Of a stretch of DNA of 64,000 nt, positions 1 through 9,123 are shown piece after piece. The stretch is from NCBI RefSeq assembly GCF_965208925.1, contig NZ_OZ242364.1:1116001-1180000 (forward strand), in the 5' to 3' direction. The stretch's first letter is position 1. The number at the start of each line of letters is the position of its first letter. The notes below the pieces were generated by a model. It was not told where the DNA came from. It made no database searches and worked only from the letters and a program-made list of their open reading frames with translations. This DNA is from Poriferisodalis sp965208925. Its GTDB lineage: Bacteria > Actinomycetota > Acidimicrobiia > Acidimicrobiales > Poriferisodalaceae. A program made the translations under genes and the position numbers.

Positions 1-1
1 G

Positions 2-859
2 AGCTCCGATGCCAAGCAGGTGCAGACCAACGCCGTACTCGACGGCGACGAGTGGCTGATCAACGGAGAGAAGTTCTACATCTCGGGCGCCGGCGATCCC
101 CGCTGCAAGATCATGATCACGATGGTTCGCACCAACCCCGACGCGGACACCTACAAGCAGCAGTCGCAGATCCTCGTGCCGATCGACACGCCCGGAGTCG
201 AGATCCTGGGGCCGATGCACGTCTTCGGTGCCGACGACGCTCCCCACGGGCACATGCACATCGTGTTCGACGACGTGCGCGTACCCAAGGACAACATCCT
301 GCTCGGCGAGGGCCGCGGCTTCGAAATCTCTCAGTTGCGGCTGGGCCCGGGTCGCATCCACCACTGCATGCGCTCGATCGGCTCGGCCGAGAAGGCCATC
401 GAGATGATGGTCGATCGGGGTGTGAATCGGGAAGGCTTCGGCAAGAAGCTGATCAACCTCGGCAAGAACATGGAGATCGTGTCGCGGTCACGTATCGAGG
501 TGGAGGCGATGCGGCTGATGGTGCTGCGGGCAGCGAAGGCCATGGACACGCTCGGCAATGCCGAGGCCCGGGTGTGGGTCAGCGCCGTCAAGGCGATGGT
601 GCCCGAGAAGTGCTGCGACATCATCAACGAGGCCATCCAGATGCATGGCGCGGCCGGCGTCTCGCAGTGGTTCCCGCTGGCCGACATGTGGCATGCGCAG
701 CGCACGCTGCGGCTGGCCGATGGGCCAGACGAGGTGCATCACCACGTCGTGGCTCGGGCTGAGGTTCGCACTCGCGAGTCGGAGCGGGCCATGGGGTTCG
801 CTGCCGATCACACGCTGGACGGGCCTCGCCAGCCTGCAATGGCCTTCTCTGGCCCCTGA
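2..859 (+). CDS. acyl-CoA dehydrogenase, C-terminal part (5' end outside window)
   Basis: FAD-dependent oxidation of an acyl-CoA to its 2-enoyl-CoA. The frame is open from base 2, so the true start lies outside the window and 285 residues are visible. They cover the end of the middle beta domain (EEWLINGEKFYISGAG-like stretch at residues 15-30) and the helical C-terminal domain. The ending RTLRLADGPDEVHHH is typical of the ACAD10/11-like branch (RTLR-ADGPDEVH). The next gene downstream is a convergent acyl-CoA ligase, which fits a fatty or carboxylic acid degradation context. Family is clear; substrate is unknown. Confidence 0.93.
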   Translation, partial: SSDAKQVQTNAVLDGDEWLINGEKFYISGAGDPRCKIMITMVRTNPDADTYKQQSQILVPIDTPGVEILGPMHVFGADDAPHGHMHIVFDDVRVPKDNILLGEGRGFEISQLRLGPGRIHHCMRSIGSAEKAIEMMVDRGVNREGFGKKLINLGKNMEIVSRSRIEVEAMRLMVLRAAKAMDTLGNAEARVWVSAVKAMVPEKCCDIINEAIQMHGAAGVSQWFPLADMWHAQRTLRLADGPDEVHHHVVARAEVRTRESERAMGFAADHTLDGPRQPAMAFSGP

Positions 860-883
860 CCGCCTCCGCGACCGAGGCGAACA

Positions 884-979
884 GAGGCATGGCCTCCGTG
901 CTTCAAACAGATGAAGCGCTTCGTGCGCAATCTGGATGTGCGAGGGGCGCTTCATAACTGCGCGCGGAGGCCATGCCTC
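884..979. repeat. nested palindrome between convergent genes
   Basis: Outer arms of 15 bp at 884-898 and 965-979 are perfect inverted complements (GAGGCATGGCCTCCG and its reverse complement). Inner arms ATGAAGCGC (911-919) and GCGCTTCAT (947-955) nest inside them. It fills the 145-bp gap between the stop codons of the convergent dehydrogenase and ligase genes. It could be a bidirectional terminator or a REP/MITE-like element. No T-run follows. Confidence 0.6.
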
Positions 980-1004
980 CGCCCGCCTCTCGTATCGTCG
1001 GGTC

Positions 1005-2636
1005 TCAGGCGTGGGTGGGGTCGCCGAGGTCTTGGAGGGCCCAGTCTCTGAGTTCGACCTTGCGGATCTTGCCGGAGGGGGTGGCCGGCATTTCTTTCAC
1101 GAAGATCACGTGGCGGGGGATCTTGAAGCTGGCTATTCGGCCGCGGCAGCGGTCGATGAGCGATTCCGGGGTGATGTCTGTTGGGGCAGTCTCCGTGAGC
1201 TGGACGAAGGCGACCGGGACCTCTACGAGGCGGGGGTCGGGGTAGCCGACCACGGCGATCTGCTCGATGCCGTCGACTTCGAGCAGGTACCCCTCTACTT
1301 CGGCGGGTGAGACGTTCTCGCCGCCTACTTTGAGCATGTCCTTGTGGCGGCCGATGAAGACGGCGTGACCGTCGGGCCGCATCCGTGCGATGTCGCCGGT
1401 GTCGAGCCAGCCATCGTCGCCGAGCACCTCGGCTGTGGCCTCGGGGCGGCGCCAGTATTCCTCCATCACCGTATAACCCCGCACGAACAGCGCTCCTGGC
1501 ACATCGGGCGCGCACTCTTCGCCGGTTTCCAGGTCACGAATCTGGTACTCGATGCCGTCCATCGGGTAGCCCGAGGCCTCTGTTCGCTGTTCAACGGTGT
1601 GGGTGGGATGGCTGCAGCTAACGAACGCCCATGACTCGCTCATGCCCCAACCGGAGATGGTCGGGCAGAACACCTCCTGCGCTCGACGAGCAATGGGGGT
1701 CGACGACTCCATGCCAGCGGCCAGCGTTCCCATGCGCAGGCTGGACACGTCGCGGGGGTGCTCGTCTTGAGCCCGCAGCAGGTCGCCCCAGTGCGAGTCG
1801 AACCCATGCAGCACCGTGCCGCCCCGTGACTCCACTTCTGCCAGCACCGCTGCCGGGTCGAAGACGTCGAACAGCACCTGGCAACCGCCGGTGAGCACCG
1901 ACTGGATCGAGACCTCGCCGTAGCCGAACAGGTGGAACAGCGGCAAGTAGCTCATGTGAATGTCGTTGGCGGTGTGACCCAGCAGCATCGAGCGCTCACG
2001 ACTGTTGCGCAGCGGGCGGTGGGTGTGCACCACACCCTTGGGATGACCGGTGGTGCCCGAGGTGTACGCCAGCATCATGCGGTCGTCGACGGTCACGCTG
2101 GCGGCGCGCTCTGCCAGCTCATCGTCGGAGACGCTCTCCCCCGCGGTGAGCAGATCATCCCAGCTCATCGCATCGGCCAAGGCGTCGTCACGATCTGCGC
2201 CGGTGAATACCAGCCGTTCCAGGTGGCCGGCTGCGGTGATCTCCGGGTAGGCCTCGCAGAGCATCTGGCGATAGTCGATCGGGCCGGATTGGTCGATCGA
2301 AATCATGAACCGGCTCTCCGACTGCGCCACCGTGTACGCGACGTCGTCGGTCCGGTACCGAGTGTTGAGCGGCACAATGCAGCCGCCCACCTTCGGGATG
2401 GCGTACTGCAGCCACAGCCACTCGGGCAGGTTGGTCATCCACACCGCCACGTGGTCGCCGATCTGGGCGCCGAGCGCCATCAGCCCCTTGGCCACCCTGT
2501 CCACTTCGACGGCAAAATCGGCGTACGTCCAATGGCGGTCGCCGAAGACCACCGCCGGGCGGTTCCCCCACTTGCGGGCCGCCCGGTCGACGGCGTCGCC
2601 CAGCAGCAGCCAGTCGTAGGTCGCGTTCGCAGCCAT
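1005..2636 (-). CDS. AMP-forming acyl-CoA synthetase / fatty-acid--CoA ligase
   Basis: ANL-superfamily enzyme of 543 residues that activates a carboxylic acid with ATP and CoA. Visible motifs are the phosphate-binding loop YTSGTTGHPKGVVHTH, the A8 region with DTGDIARMRPDGHAVFIGR, the hinge KDMLKVGGENVSP, and the C-terminal catalytic lysine in PSGKIRKVELRD. I start at ATG 2636 (MAANATYDW), because the longer frame runs 170 nt further with low-complexity sequence into the divergent oxidoreductase gene. It converges on the acyl-CoA dehydrogenase. It probably feeds acyl-CoA into the neighbouring dehydrogenase, hydratase and CoA-transferase steps; the substrate cannot be told. Confidence 0.93.
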   Translation of the reverse strand: MAANATYDWLLLGDAVDRAARKWGNRPAVVFGDRHWTYADFAVEVDRVAKGLMALGAQIGDHVAVWMTNLPEWLWLQYAIPKVGGCIVPLNTRYRTDDVAYTVAQSESRFMISIDQSGPIDYRQMLCEAYPEITAAGHLERLVFTGADRDDALADAMSWDDLLTAGESVSDDELAERAASVTVDDRMMLAYTSGTTGHPKGVVHTHRPLRNSRERSMLLGHTANDIHMSYLPLFHLFGYGEVSIQSVLTGGCQVLFDVFDPAAVLAEVESRGGTVLHGFDSHWGDLLRAQDEHPRDVSSLRMGTLAAGMESSTPIARRAQEVFCPTISGWGMSESWAFVSCSHPTHTVEQRTEASGYPMDGIEYQIRDLETGEECAPDVPGALFVRGYTVMEEYWRRPEATAEVLGDDGWLDTGDIARMRPDGHAVFIGRHKDMLKVGGENVSPAEVEGYLLEVDGIEQIAVVGYPDPRLVEVPVAFVQLTETAPTDITPESLIDRCRGRIASFKIPRHVIFVKEMPATPSGKIRKVELRDWALQDLGDPTHA

Positions 2637-2748
2637 CGCCGCAGCGTATGCCAGCGATCCCTCCCTACGCCCAGTCGGCCCGCTACACGCCGAAGCAGCG
2701 GGGGCTACGTTGAGCGGGTTCGTGCCCCCGCCTGAAGGAGACCCCGAA

Positions 2749-3777
2749 GTGGAATTCGATCTCATGACCGGCTCATCCACCTGGGGCGATGCGGCCGACC
2801 TAGCCCGCAAGGTGGAGGGCGCCGGCTTCTCCGGGATGCTCTACACCGAGACCGGCCAAGTGCCGTGGATGCAGCTTGCTGCGGCCGCCATGGCAGCCCC
2901 CAGCCTGACTTTCACCACCGGCATCGCCGTGGCGTTCCCCCGCAGCCCGATGGTGTCGGCCCAGATCGCCTGGGAACTGGCCGGCGAGACCAACGGCCGC
3001 TTCCGACTGGGGCTCGGCAGCCAGGTGAAGGGCCACATCGTGCGGCGCTATGCGGCTGAGTTCGACCGGCCAGCGGCACGCATGCGCGACTACGTGGGAG
3101 CAGTGCAGGCGTGCTTGCGTGCCTTCCGGCGGGAAGAGAAGCTCAGCTACGAGGGCGAGTTCTTCAACCTGAGCCTGCTGCCGGCCCAGTGGGCGCCTCG
3201 CAGCCACGACTACGGCGACGTGAAGGTCGACATCTCCTCGGTTGGGCCGATCATGAACGGCGTGGCCGGCGAGGTCGCCGACGGCGTGCATGTCCATCCG
3301 ATGCACACCATGCACTACATCCGCGAGCGGCTGCTGCCCGAGGTGGCCCAGGGCGCCGAGCGGGCCAGCCGCGACGTCGACGAGATCGACCTGATCGTGC
3401 CGGTGTTCGCCGCGCCAGGCGACTCCCCCGAAGAGCTGGCGCCGCTCGTCCGGCGGGCCAAGACGCAGATCGCCTTCTACGGCACCACGCCGAACTACTC
3501 GTTCCAGTTCACCGACCTGGGGTACGAAGGCGTGACCGCCGCGCTGCGCGAGCGCATGGCCGCGGGCGACATCGCAGGCATGGCCGACTGCATCACCGAC
3601 GACATGCTGGAGCACTTCGCGCTGGTTGCCCCGTGGAACGAGATGGCGGACCGGTTGAAGGACCGCTACACGGGCACCGCCAGCCGGGTCGTCATGTACC
3701 TGGCGGAGGAGCAGATCCGCAAGGACCCAGACATGGTCCACAAGTGGGGTGACGTGGCGCAGGCCACGCGCTCCTAG
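2749..3777 (+). CDS. LLM-class flavin/F420-dependent oxidoreductase (MSMEG_2256-like)
   Basis: Luciferase-like monooxygenase fold, 342 residues. The N-terminus MEFDLMTGSS, followed by AGFSGMLYTETG and the stretch GRFRLGLGSQVKGHI, recalls the TIGR03617-type F420-dependent family common in actinobacteria. The start is GTG 2749, 8 nt after GGAG (2737-2740); an in-frame TTG further upstream has no such site. The SDR gene begins 38 bp downstream on the same strand, so the two may be cotranscribed. Cofactor (F420 versus FMN) and substrate are inferred from family only. Confidence 0.85.
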   Translation: MEFDLMTGSSTWGDAADLARKVEGAGFSGMLYTETGQVPWMQLAAAAMAAPSLTFTTGIAVAFPRSPMVSAQIAWELAGETNGRFRLGLGSQVKGHIVRRYAAEFDRPAARMRDYVGAVQACLRAFRREEKLSYEGEFFNLSLLPAQWAPRSHDYGDVKVDISSVGPIMNGVAGEVADGVHVHPMHTMHYIRERLLPEVAQGAERASRDVDEIDLIVPVFAAPGDSPEELAPLVRRAKTQIAFYGTTPNYSFQFTDLGYEGVTAALRERMAAGDIAGMADCITDDMLEHFALVAPWNEMADRLKDRYTGTASRVVMYLAEEQIRKDPDMVHKWGDVAQATRS

Positions 3778-3815
3778 AACGCATCCCGGCCGAGCACTTG
3801 ACGACAGGAGACAAC

Positions 3816-4586
3816 GTGAGCGACCCAGACAGCACAGCCCGGGTGGCCCTGGTGACGGGCGGCGGCAGAGGCATCGGCCGGGAGATCTGCCTGGGGTTGG
3901 CTCGAGCTGGCCAGAAGGTGGCCGTGGCCGACCTGCGGGTTCCCGAGGCCACCGAGACGGCCACCACGATCAACGCCGAAGGCGGTACGGCGATCGCCGT
4001 CGAGATGGATGTCGCCGACGCTGACGCTGTCTCGGCAGGCCTGACGTCGGTGACCGACGAACTGGGATCGGTCGAAGTGCTGGTCAACTGCGCGGGCTGG
4101 GACGTGCTGACACCCTTCGTGGCGACCGACGAGGACTTCTGGGACCGGATCATCGAGATCAACTACAAGGGCCCGCTCCGCACGACGCACGGCTGCCTGC
4201 CCGCCATGATCGAAGCGGGCTTCGGGCGGATCGTGAACATCGGCTCCGACGCCGGACGGGTGGGCTCCTCGGGCGAAGCGGTCTACGCAGGCGCCAAGGG
4301 TGCCGTCATCGCCTTCACCAAGACCATTGCCCGCGAGGTGGCGCGCCGCGGCATCACGGCAAATGTGGTGTGCCCGGGGCCGACGGATACCCCGCTGCTG
4401 GAAGAGATCGCCTCGGCCACCGACACGAGCGACAAGATCATCGGGGCGATGGCGCGGGCCGTGCCGATGAAGCGGATCGGTCAGCCGCATGAGGTGGCGG
4501 CGGCGGTGGTGTTCCTGTGCAGCGAGGAAGCGGGTTACATCACTGGCCAGACGCTGTCGGTCAGTGGTGGGTTGACGATGGCTTGA
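3816..4586 (+). CDS. short-chain dehydrogenase/reductase (SDR)
   Basis: Classical SDR of 256 residues. It has the Rossmann cofactor motif TGGGRGIG near residue 14, an NCAG motif in place of NNAG, and the catalytic Ser with YxxxK (YAGAK). The C-terminus GYITGQTLSVSGGLTMA is typical of FabG-like 3-hydroxyacyl or alcohol dehydrogenases. I chose GTG 3816, 5 nt after an AGGAG (3806-3810), over an earlier TTG. It lies directly downstream of the LLM oxidoreductase and before a palindromic repeat. It may act on a hydroxyacyl-CoA or ring ketone in the same pathway; that is inference. Confidence 0.92.
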   Translation: MSDPDSTARVALVTGGGRGIGREICLGLARAGQKVAVADLRVPEATETATTINAEGGTAIAVEMDVADADAVSAGLTSVTDELGSVEVLVNCAGWDVLTPFVATDEDFWDRIIEINYKGPLRTTHGCLPAMIEAGFGRIVNIGSDAGRVGSSGEAVYAGAKGAVIAFTKTIAREVARRGITANVVCPGPTDTPLLEEIASATDTSDKIIGAMARAVPMKRIGQPHEVAAAVVFLCSEEAGYITGQTLSVSGGLTMA

Positions 4587-4597
4587 ACTTTGCGCCC

Positions 4598-4678
4598 GCT
4601 GCGGAGGCGGCAGGGGCCCTCTGCTCCGGGAATCCGGCAGGTTCCAACCTCGCAGAGTTCCCCTGCCGCCTCTGCAGC
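4598..4678. repeat. palindromic repeat, family copy 1
   Basis: Arms of 19 bp (4598-4616 and 4660-4678) pair throughout with a single G-T position. Inside are a second pair CTCTGC (4620-4625)/GCAGAG (4652-4657) and a small hairpin AGGTT-CC-AACCT. The left side (GGCGGCAG, CCCTCTGCTCC, ATCCGGCAGG) and right side (TCGCAGAGTTC, CTGCCGCC) recur in the element at 63320-63471. It sits between convergent genes and may serve as a terminator. Confidence 0.65.
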
Positions 4679-4708
4679 TCTGGCATTTGTGCCTTTGCCT
4701 TCGCGTCC

Positions 4709-7180
4709 CTAGTCGGGTGGTGCCGTGGCGATGGTGTTGCGGCTGTAGAGGTCGGTGATTTCGGCTGGGGTGTAGCCGAGTTCGGTGAGGATGTCTTCGT
4801 TGTGCTGGCCCAGTCTTGGGGGCGGGCTGAGAGCGGCTGGTGTCATGTCGAATCGGAACGGCATGCCGGGGAAGAGCTGCGGCTGCTCGCCGGGGCGTGC
4901 GTGGTCGACCATGAGGCCGCGAGCAGCGCTGTGGTCGTCGTTGACGATGTCGGCGATGGTCATGACTGCTGATGCTGAGATGCCTGCTGCTTGCAGTTCA
5001 GCGGCGGCCTCGTGCTTATCCCGGGTCGCTGTCCAGCGTTCGATCACGGCGTCGATGACGTCGTGGTTGGCATGGCGTGCCGCCGCGGTCGTCCAACGGG
5101 GCTCGCACTCGGCGTCGCCGAGCAGCTCAGCCAACGACTTCCACGTCGCGTCGTCATCGACCGTCAGCGTCAGCCAAGCGTCGTCGCCGCGGCACCGGTA
5201 CACACCCGCCGGTGCGGCGTCCGCAGTACGCGCACCCCGGCGAGGCGGGTGAGGCGCGCCGGGCGGGCGCATGGAGGCTTCGACGAACTGGTCGCCTGCG
5301 ACATTGATCGCAGTCTCGAGCTGTGACAGATCGACACCGACAGGCTCGGCGGTACGCCAGTGCTGCCACAGGGCAGCCAGTGCGATGACGGTGCCGTGCA
5401 GGCCGCCGACGACATCTGGGAATGCGATGCCCTGCTTGTAGGGGCCCGAGTCCGGGTAGCCGGTGGCGGACGCCAGGCCCGAGGCGGCATCGAGCACCGG
5501 ACCCCAGCTGATGCGCTCGGCGTCGGGTCCGGTGGCGCCGAAGCCGGACATGTCGAGCGTCACGATCGCCGGATTCATCTCGCGGAGCTCCGCGCGCGTG
5601 ATGCCAGCCGATCGAACGCCGCGGGGGCTGTAGTTGTTCACCACGATGTCGGCCGTCTCGACGAGCTTGCGCAGCACATCTCGCCCGCCGGGCGCCTTCA
5701 GATCCAGGCACAGGCCGCGTTTCGAGCGGTTCATCTTGTTCCAGTGGCCGAGCCGGTTGAACCAGTCGTCGCCGGGATCGTTGTTCAGGAAGATCCCGTT
5801 GCGCGACAACGGACCGGGAAGCTGTCCCCATTCCCAGCCGCCTCGCTCGGCCAGGATCATCTCGGCGGGCGGCATGGCGAGGCCTCGCGCAGTGGGGTGT
5901 TCGATCTTGATGACATCGGCACCGAGATCGCCGAGCATCCGGCAGACCAGTGGGCCTGCCCAAGCGATCGTGAACTCGATCACCCGCACGCCCGCCAGCG
6001 GCTTGGCACCAGCGGGCCAGCTCCTTCCATCCGACGCGGTGCCGTCGAGACCCGTCCCGAGTGCCGGCGCACGCCGGAATGGCGGCGTCGCACCTTCGAT
6101 ATGTGCCGGCGGCCCGGGAAGTCGCGCCGTCGGCACGCCGCCAGCGCCCGGTTCGTCCTGCCGGGCATCGCCGACTGGCGCGTGAGCGGCGGCGAGGTGG
6201 GCCCAGTAGCCGCGGGCGGCGAGCTGCGGGCTGGCCAGCATGTCGTCGAGACTGGCCACCGGTCCGGAAGGAACCTGGTTGGCCTGCAGGTCGGCGACTG
6301 CTTCGGCGACCGTTTTCGTGGCAGCCCAGGCCGAGATGATCTCATCCAGCTCATCGGCGTGGTCGAACCGCACTGCCGGGACATAGAAGTCGTCGCGGGC
6401 CAGCAGCTCCACCTGATCCATGGCGATGCAGAAGCCTTCCCACTGGTGGATCGAGACAGCCGCGATGCAGACCCAGCCGTCGATGCACTCATAGAGCGCC
6501 AGCGGGTGGTGCTGCTCGCCGAAGCGATTCCCCCACCGTCGCTTGTTGACGCCGTTGTGGGTGTAGAGACTGAAGCTCCACTGGTGAGCGTTGGCGAGCG
6601 CCTCCAGCGCTGAAATCTCCACCAGATCGCCTCGGCCGGTCGCCGCCGCGTGCACGAGCGCCGCCTGGATGCCGATGGCGGCGGTCGCGCCGACCAGGTG
6701 CGTGAGCCACGGACCGCCGCCCGGCAGCGGGTGCCGGTCAGGCTCGCCGTTGAGGCTCATGTGCCCACCCAGCGCCCAGTGCTCGAGCGGACCCGCACGC
6801 CACGCCGATTTCGGCCCGGTGAACCCGTACGGAGTAATGACAGCCGCCACCAGCCGGGGGTGCGCGTTGCGGGCCGATGCGATCTCCGCCCGGGCCGGAG
6901 TCAGATCCCCATGGACGTCCAGCACCACGACATCGACGTCACGAGCCAGCTCGGTCAGCGAGGTGCCAGGATTCACCACGACGCTCGCCGTGTTGGCACG
7001 CAGGTACTCCCACGCCACGGAAACCGGTCCAGCGCGGGTATCCACCATGCGTGACCGGCGCAGATGCGAACCCTCCAGTGGCTCGCCGACAACCACTTCA
7101 GCACCGGTCATCGCGAGCAGTCGGGAGCAGTATGCGCCAGCGCGCCCGTCGCTCAGATCCAATACCCGAACGCCTCGCAC
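4709..7180 (-). CDS. tandem two-domain family III CoA transferase (CaiB/BaiF-like)
   Basis: About 823 residues holding two CaiB/BaiF domains in one chain. The first begins VRGVRVLDLSDGRAG at the N-terminus and the second LAGVRVIEFTIAWAG near residue 398. The second copy keeps the Asp of the FPDVVGG segment expected for the aspartyl-CoA intermediate. In the first copy the matching segment reads GGPWLTHLVGA and appears to have lost it. I place the start at GTG 7180, after AGGGG, because it gives the normal family N-terminus; the frame stays open upstream into the hydratase gene. It lies 97 nt downstream of the enoyl-CoA hydratase and is probably in one operon with it. It would move CoA between carboxylic acids; the substrates are unknown. 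Confidence 0.88.
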   Translation of the reverse strand: MRGVRVLDLSDGRAGAYCSRLLAMTGAEVVVGEPLEGSHLRRSRMVDTRAGPVSVAWEYLRANTASVVVNPGTSLTELARDVDVVVLDVHGDLTPARAEIASARNAHPRLVAAVITPYGFTGPKSAWRAGPLEHWALGGHMSLNGEPDRHPLPGGGPWLTHLVGATAAIGIQAALVHAAATGRGDLVEISALEALANAHQWSFSLYTHNGVNKRRWGNRFGEQHHPLALYECIDGWVCIAAVSIHQWEGFCIAMDQVELLARDDFYVPAVRFDHADELDEIISAWAATKTVAEAVADLQANQVPSGPVASLDDMLASPQLAARGYWAHLAAAHAPVGDARQDEPGAGGVPTARLPGPPAHIEGATPPFRRAPALGTGLDGTASDGRSWPAGAKPLAGVRVIEFTIAWAGPLVCRMLGDLGADVIKIEHPTARGLAMPPAEMILAERGGWEWGQLPGPLSRNGIFLNNDPGDDWFNRLGHWNKMNRSKRGLCLDLKAPGGRDVLRKLVETADIVVNNYSPRGVRSAGITRAELREMNPAIVTLDMSGFGATGPDAERISWGPVLDAASGLASATGYPDSGPYKQGIAFPDVVGGLHGTVIALAALWQHWRTAEPVGVDLSQLETAINVAGDQFVEASMRPPGAPHPPRRGARTADAAPAGVYRCRGDDAWLTLTVDDDATWKSLAELLGDAECEPRWTTAAARHANHDVIDAVIERWTATRDKHEAAAELQAAGISASAVMTIADIVNDDHSAARGLMVDHARPGEQPQLFPGMPFRFDMTPAALSPPPRLGQHNEDILTELGYTPAEITDLYSRNTIATAPPD

Positions 7181-7277
7181 GTCACCCCTGCATCGCTGTC
7201 GGCCCAGCGGGCCCGGATCGTACCGACGCCATTGGGCGCCCGCCGCGGAAGCCGTTCGCGACGACGGCGCTGTCGCG

Positions 7278-8030
7278 CTAGGCGCCGTAGTCGGGGTCGC
7301 GGCGCTCGGCGAAGGCGCGCAGGCCCTCCTTCGCATCCGCCGAAGCGAACGCAGCCCGTGTGTATTCCTGGTAGAGGCGCAGGCCGTCAGCCAGCGACAT
7401 CTCACGGCCGCGCAGGGCCATCTCCTTGGTCATGCGGATGGCAGCGGGCCCGTTCGCGGCGATCTGGTCGGCAATGCCCCGAGCGGTCGACTGCAGGTCG
7501 ACCGGAGCGGTCATCTCGCTGACCAGCCCGATGCGCAGCGCCTCGGCGGCGTCGATGAACGAACCGGTCAGCAGCAGCCGCATCGCGTCGGACGAGCCGA
7601 TCAAGCCCGGCAACCGCAACGCCCCGTAGCCGTGCAGGATGGCCCAGCGCACCTCCGGGCAGCCGAACTGCGCCGTGCTGTCGCATACCCGGATGTCGCA
7701 GAACAGGGCCAGTTCCAGGCCGCCCGCCAAGCAATAGCCCTGGATGGCGGCGATCGTGGGCTTGGCCACCTCAAGCCCGATGTCAAACCGGTCGGGGCGC
7801 CACGGCATCCACGCTTCCCGGTCGGCGAACTCGCCGAGGTCGTGACCCGAGGTGAACGCCCGCCCGGTCCCGGTGACGATCGTGCACCGCACCGCGGGAT
7901 CGGCATCGGACGCCAGCAATGCCGCTCCGATGGCTTGATACATCTCATCGGTCATCGCATTGAGCTTGTCGGGCCGGTTCAGCGTGATCGTCGCCACGTG
8001 CCCGTCAACCTCGTAGGTCACCTCGTCCAT
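7278..8030 (-). CDS. enoyl-CoA hydratase/isomerase (crotonase family)
   Basis: Crotonase-fold protein of 250 residues. It has ITLNRPDKLNAMTDEMY near the N-terminus, the oxyanion-hole region GRAFTSGHDL, and AIQGYCLAGGLELALFCDIRV. Start ATG 8030 follows AAGGAG on the minus strand; the frame runs on upstream but without a comparable ribosome site. The CoA transferase follows in the same direction. Likely hydrates an enoyl-CoA or acts as isomerase in the local acyl-CoA pathway; the exact reaction cannot be read from sequence. Confidence 0.92.
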   Translation of the reverse strand: MDEVTYEVDGHVATITLNRPDKLNAMTDEMYQAIGAALLASDADPAVRCTIVTGTGRAFTSGHDLGEFADREAWMPWRPDRFDIGLEVAKPTIAAIQGYCLAGGLELALFCDIRVCDSTAQFGCPEVRWAILHGYGALRLPGLIGSSDAMRLLLTGSFIDAAEALRIGLVSEMTAPVDLQSTARGIADQIAANGPAAIRMTKEMALRGREMSLADGLRLYQEYTRAAFASADAKEGLRAFAERRDPDYGA

Positions 8031-8088
8031 AGCCCGCTCCTTAATTCGCTTGGCGAAATGGTTGCACAGTGAGAGGATGCACTGACCA

Positions 8089-9084
8089 ATGACAACGACA
8101 CTGATGGCACTGGTGATGTCCAAGGGCTACGTCGTGGCCGACGGCGCCATGGGCACGCAGCTGTTCGCGGCTGGGCTGTCGGCAGGGTGGTCGCCGGAGG
8201 AATGGAATCTCAGCCACCCCGATGAGATACGGGCCGTCCACCGGGGATACCTCCAGGCCGGCGCAGACCTGATCGTGACCAACAGCTTCGGCGGCAACTG
8301 CTTCAGGCAGAGCTTGCACGGCTTCGAAGGGCGGGTGGACGAGCTGAACCGGGCCGCTGCGCACATCGGCCGGCTCGAGGCCGACGCTGAGATGCAGCGG
8401 TCAGAGCGGGAGGTGCTCGTAGCGGGCTCCATGGGGCCCACCGGCGAGCTGCTCGAACCCCTCGGCACCATGAAGGCGGGTGCGTGCGAAGCTGCATTCG
8501 CCGAGCAGGCTGCTGGGTTGGCGGCGGGTGGCGTCGATCTGCTGTGGATCGAGACGATGAGCGCCCTCGACGAGATCGAGGCTGCGGTTCGTGGTGCACG
8601 CTCGGTGTGCGACTTGCCGATCGCTGCCACCATGAGCTTCGACACCGCCGGCCGCACGATGATGGGCGTCACCGGCAGGGAGATGGTTGACCGCCTGGGG
8701 GCGCTGCAGCTCGCGGCTATCGGCGCCAACTGCGGGAACAACGTGCCCGACACCGAAGCGGCGGTCATCGCGATTGCCAACGCCGGCAGCGGCACGCTCA
8801 CCGTGTCGAAGCCGAACGCCGGCGTGCCTGTCTGGCGCAAGGACGCGTTGGTCTACGACGGCACTCCCGAACTGCTGGCCGTGCATGCACACCGCGCCCA
8901 CATATCGGGCGTCGACGTGATCGGCAGCTGCTGTGGCAGCACACCGGAGCACACCGCCAAGATGGTCGCTGTGCTCGCCGGCGAGGAAGCACCGCCGTCA
9001 GTCGAAGTGACCCTCAATCCCAAGACCGCCCTCGACGAACGCTTGGTGCGACGACGGCCGCGCCGACGCCGAGACCGCGGTTGA
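8089..9084 (+). CDS. homocysteine S-methyltransferase-domain protein
   Basis: Zn-dependent methyltransferase TIM barrel of 331 residues (pfam S-methyl_trans type, as in MetH N-terminal module, BHMT and MmuM). It opens with VADGAMGTQLFAAGL. The zinc-ligand cysteines are in IGANCGNN and in the C-terminal GSCCGSTPEH. The family moves a methyl group to a thiol, commonly homocysteine. No cobalamin-binding domain is present, so it is not a complete MetH. It sits 39 bp before the selenoprotein gene pair on the same strand, which raises the possibility of a thiol- or selenol-related role (inference). ATG 8089 is the most upstream start; ATG 8104 and ATG 8116 are alternatives. Confidence 0.88.
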   Translation: MTTTLMALVMSKGYVVADGAMGTQLFAAGLSAGWSPEEWNLSHPDEIRAVHRGYLQAGADLIVTNSFGGNCFRQSLHGFEGRVDELNRAAAHIGRLEADAEMQRSEREVLVAGSMGPTGELLEPLGTMKAGACEAAFAEQAAGLAAGGVDLLWIETMSALDEIEAAVRGARSVCDLPIAATMSFDTAGRTMMGVTGREMVDRLGALQLAAIGANCGNNVPDTEAAVIAIANAGSGTLTVSKPNAGVPVWRKDALVYDGTPELLAVHAHRAHISGVDVIGSCCGSTPEHTAKMVAVLAGEEAPPSVEVTLNPKTALDERLVRRRPRRRRDRG

Positions 9085-9123
9085 GGCCGACCGTATGTCG
9101 CTGCGCCCACCGGCCCGCAGCAG

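Noticed and set aside
1005..2810. Longer 601-residue acyl-CoA ligase
   Set aside because: The extra 58 residues are low-complexity and overlap the start region of the divergent oxidoreductase; ATG 2636 gives the family N-terminus.
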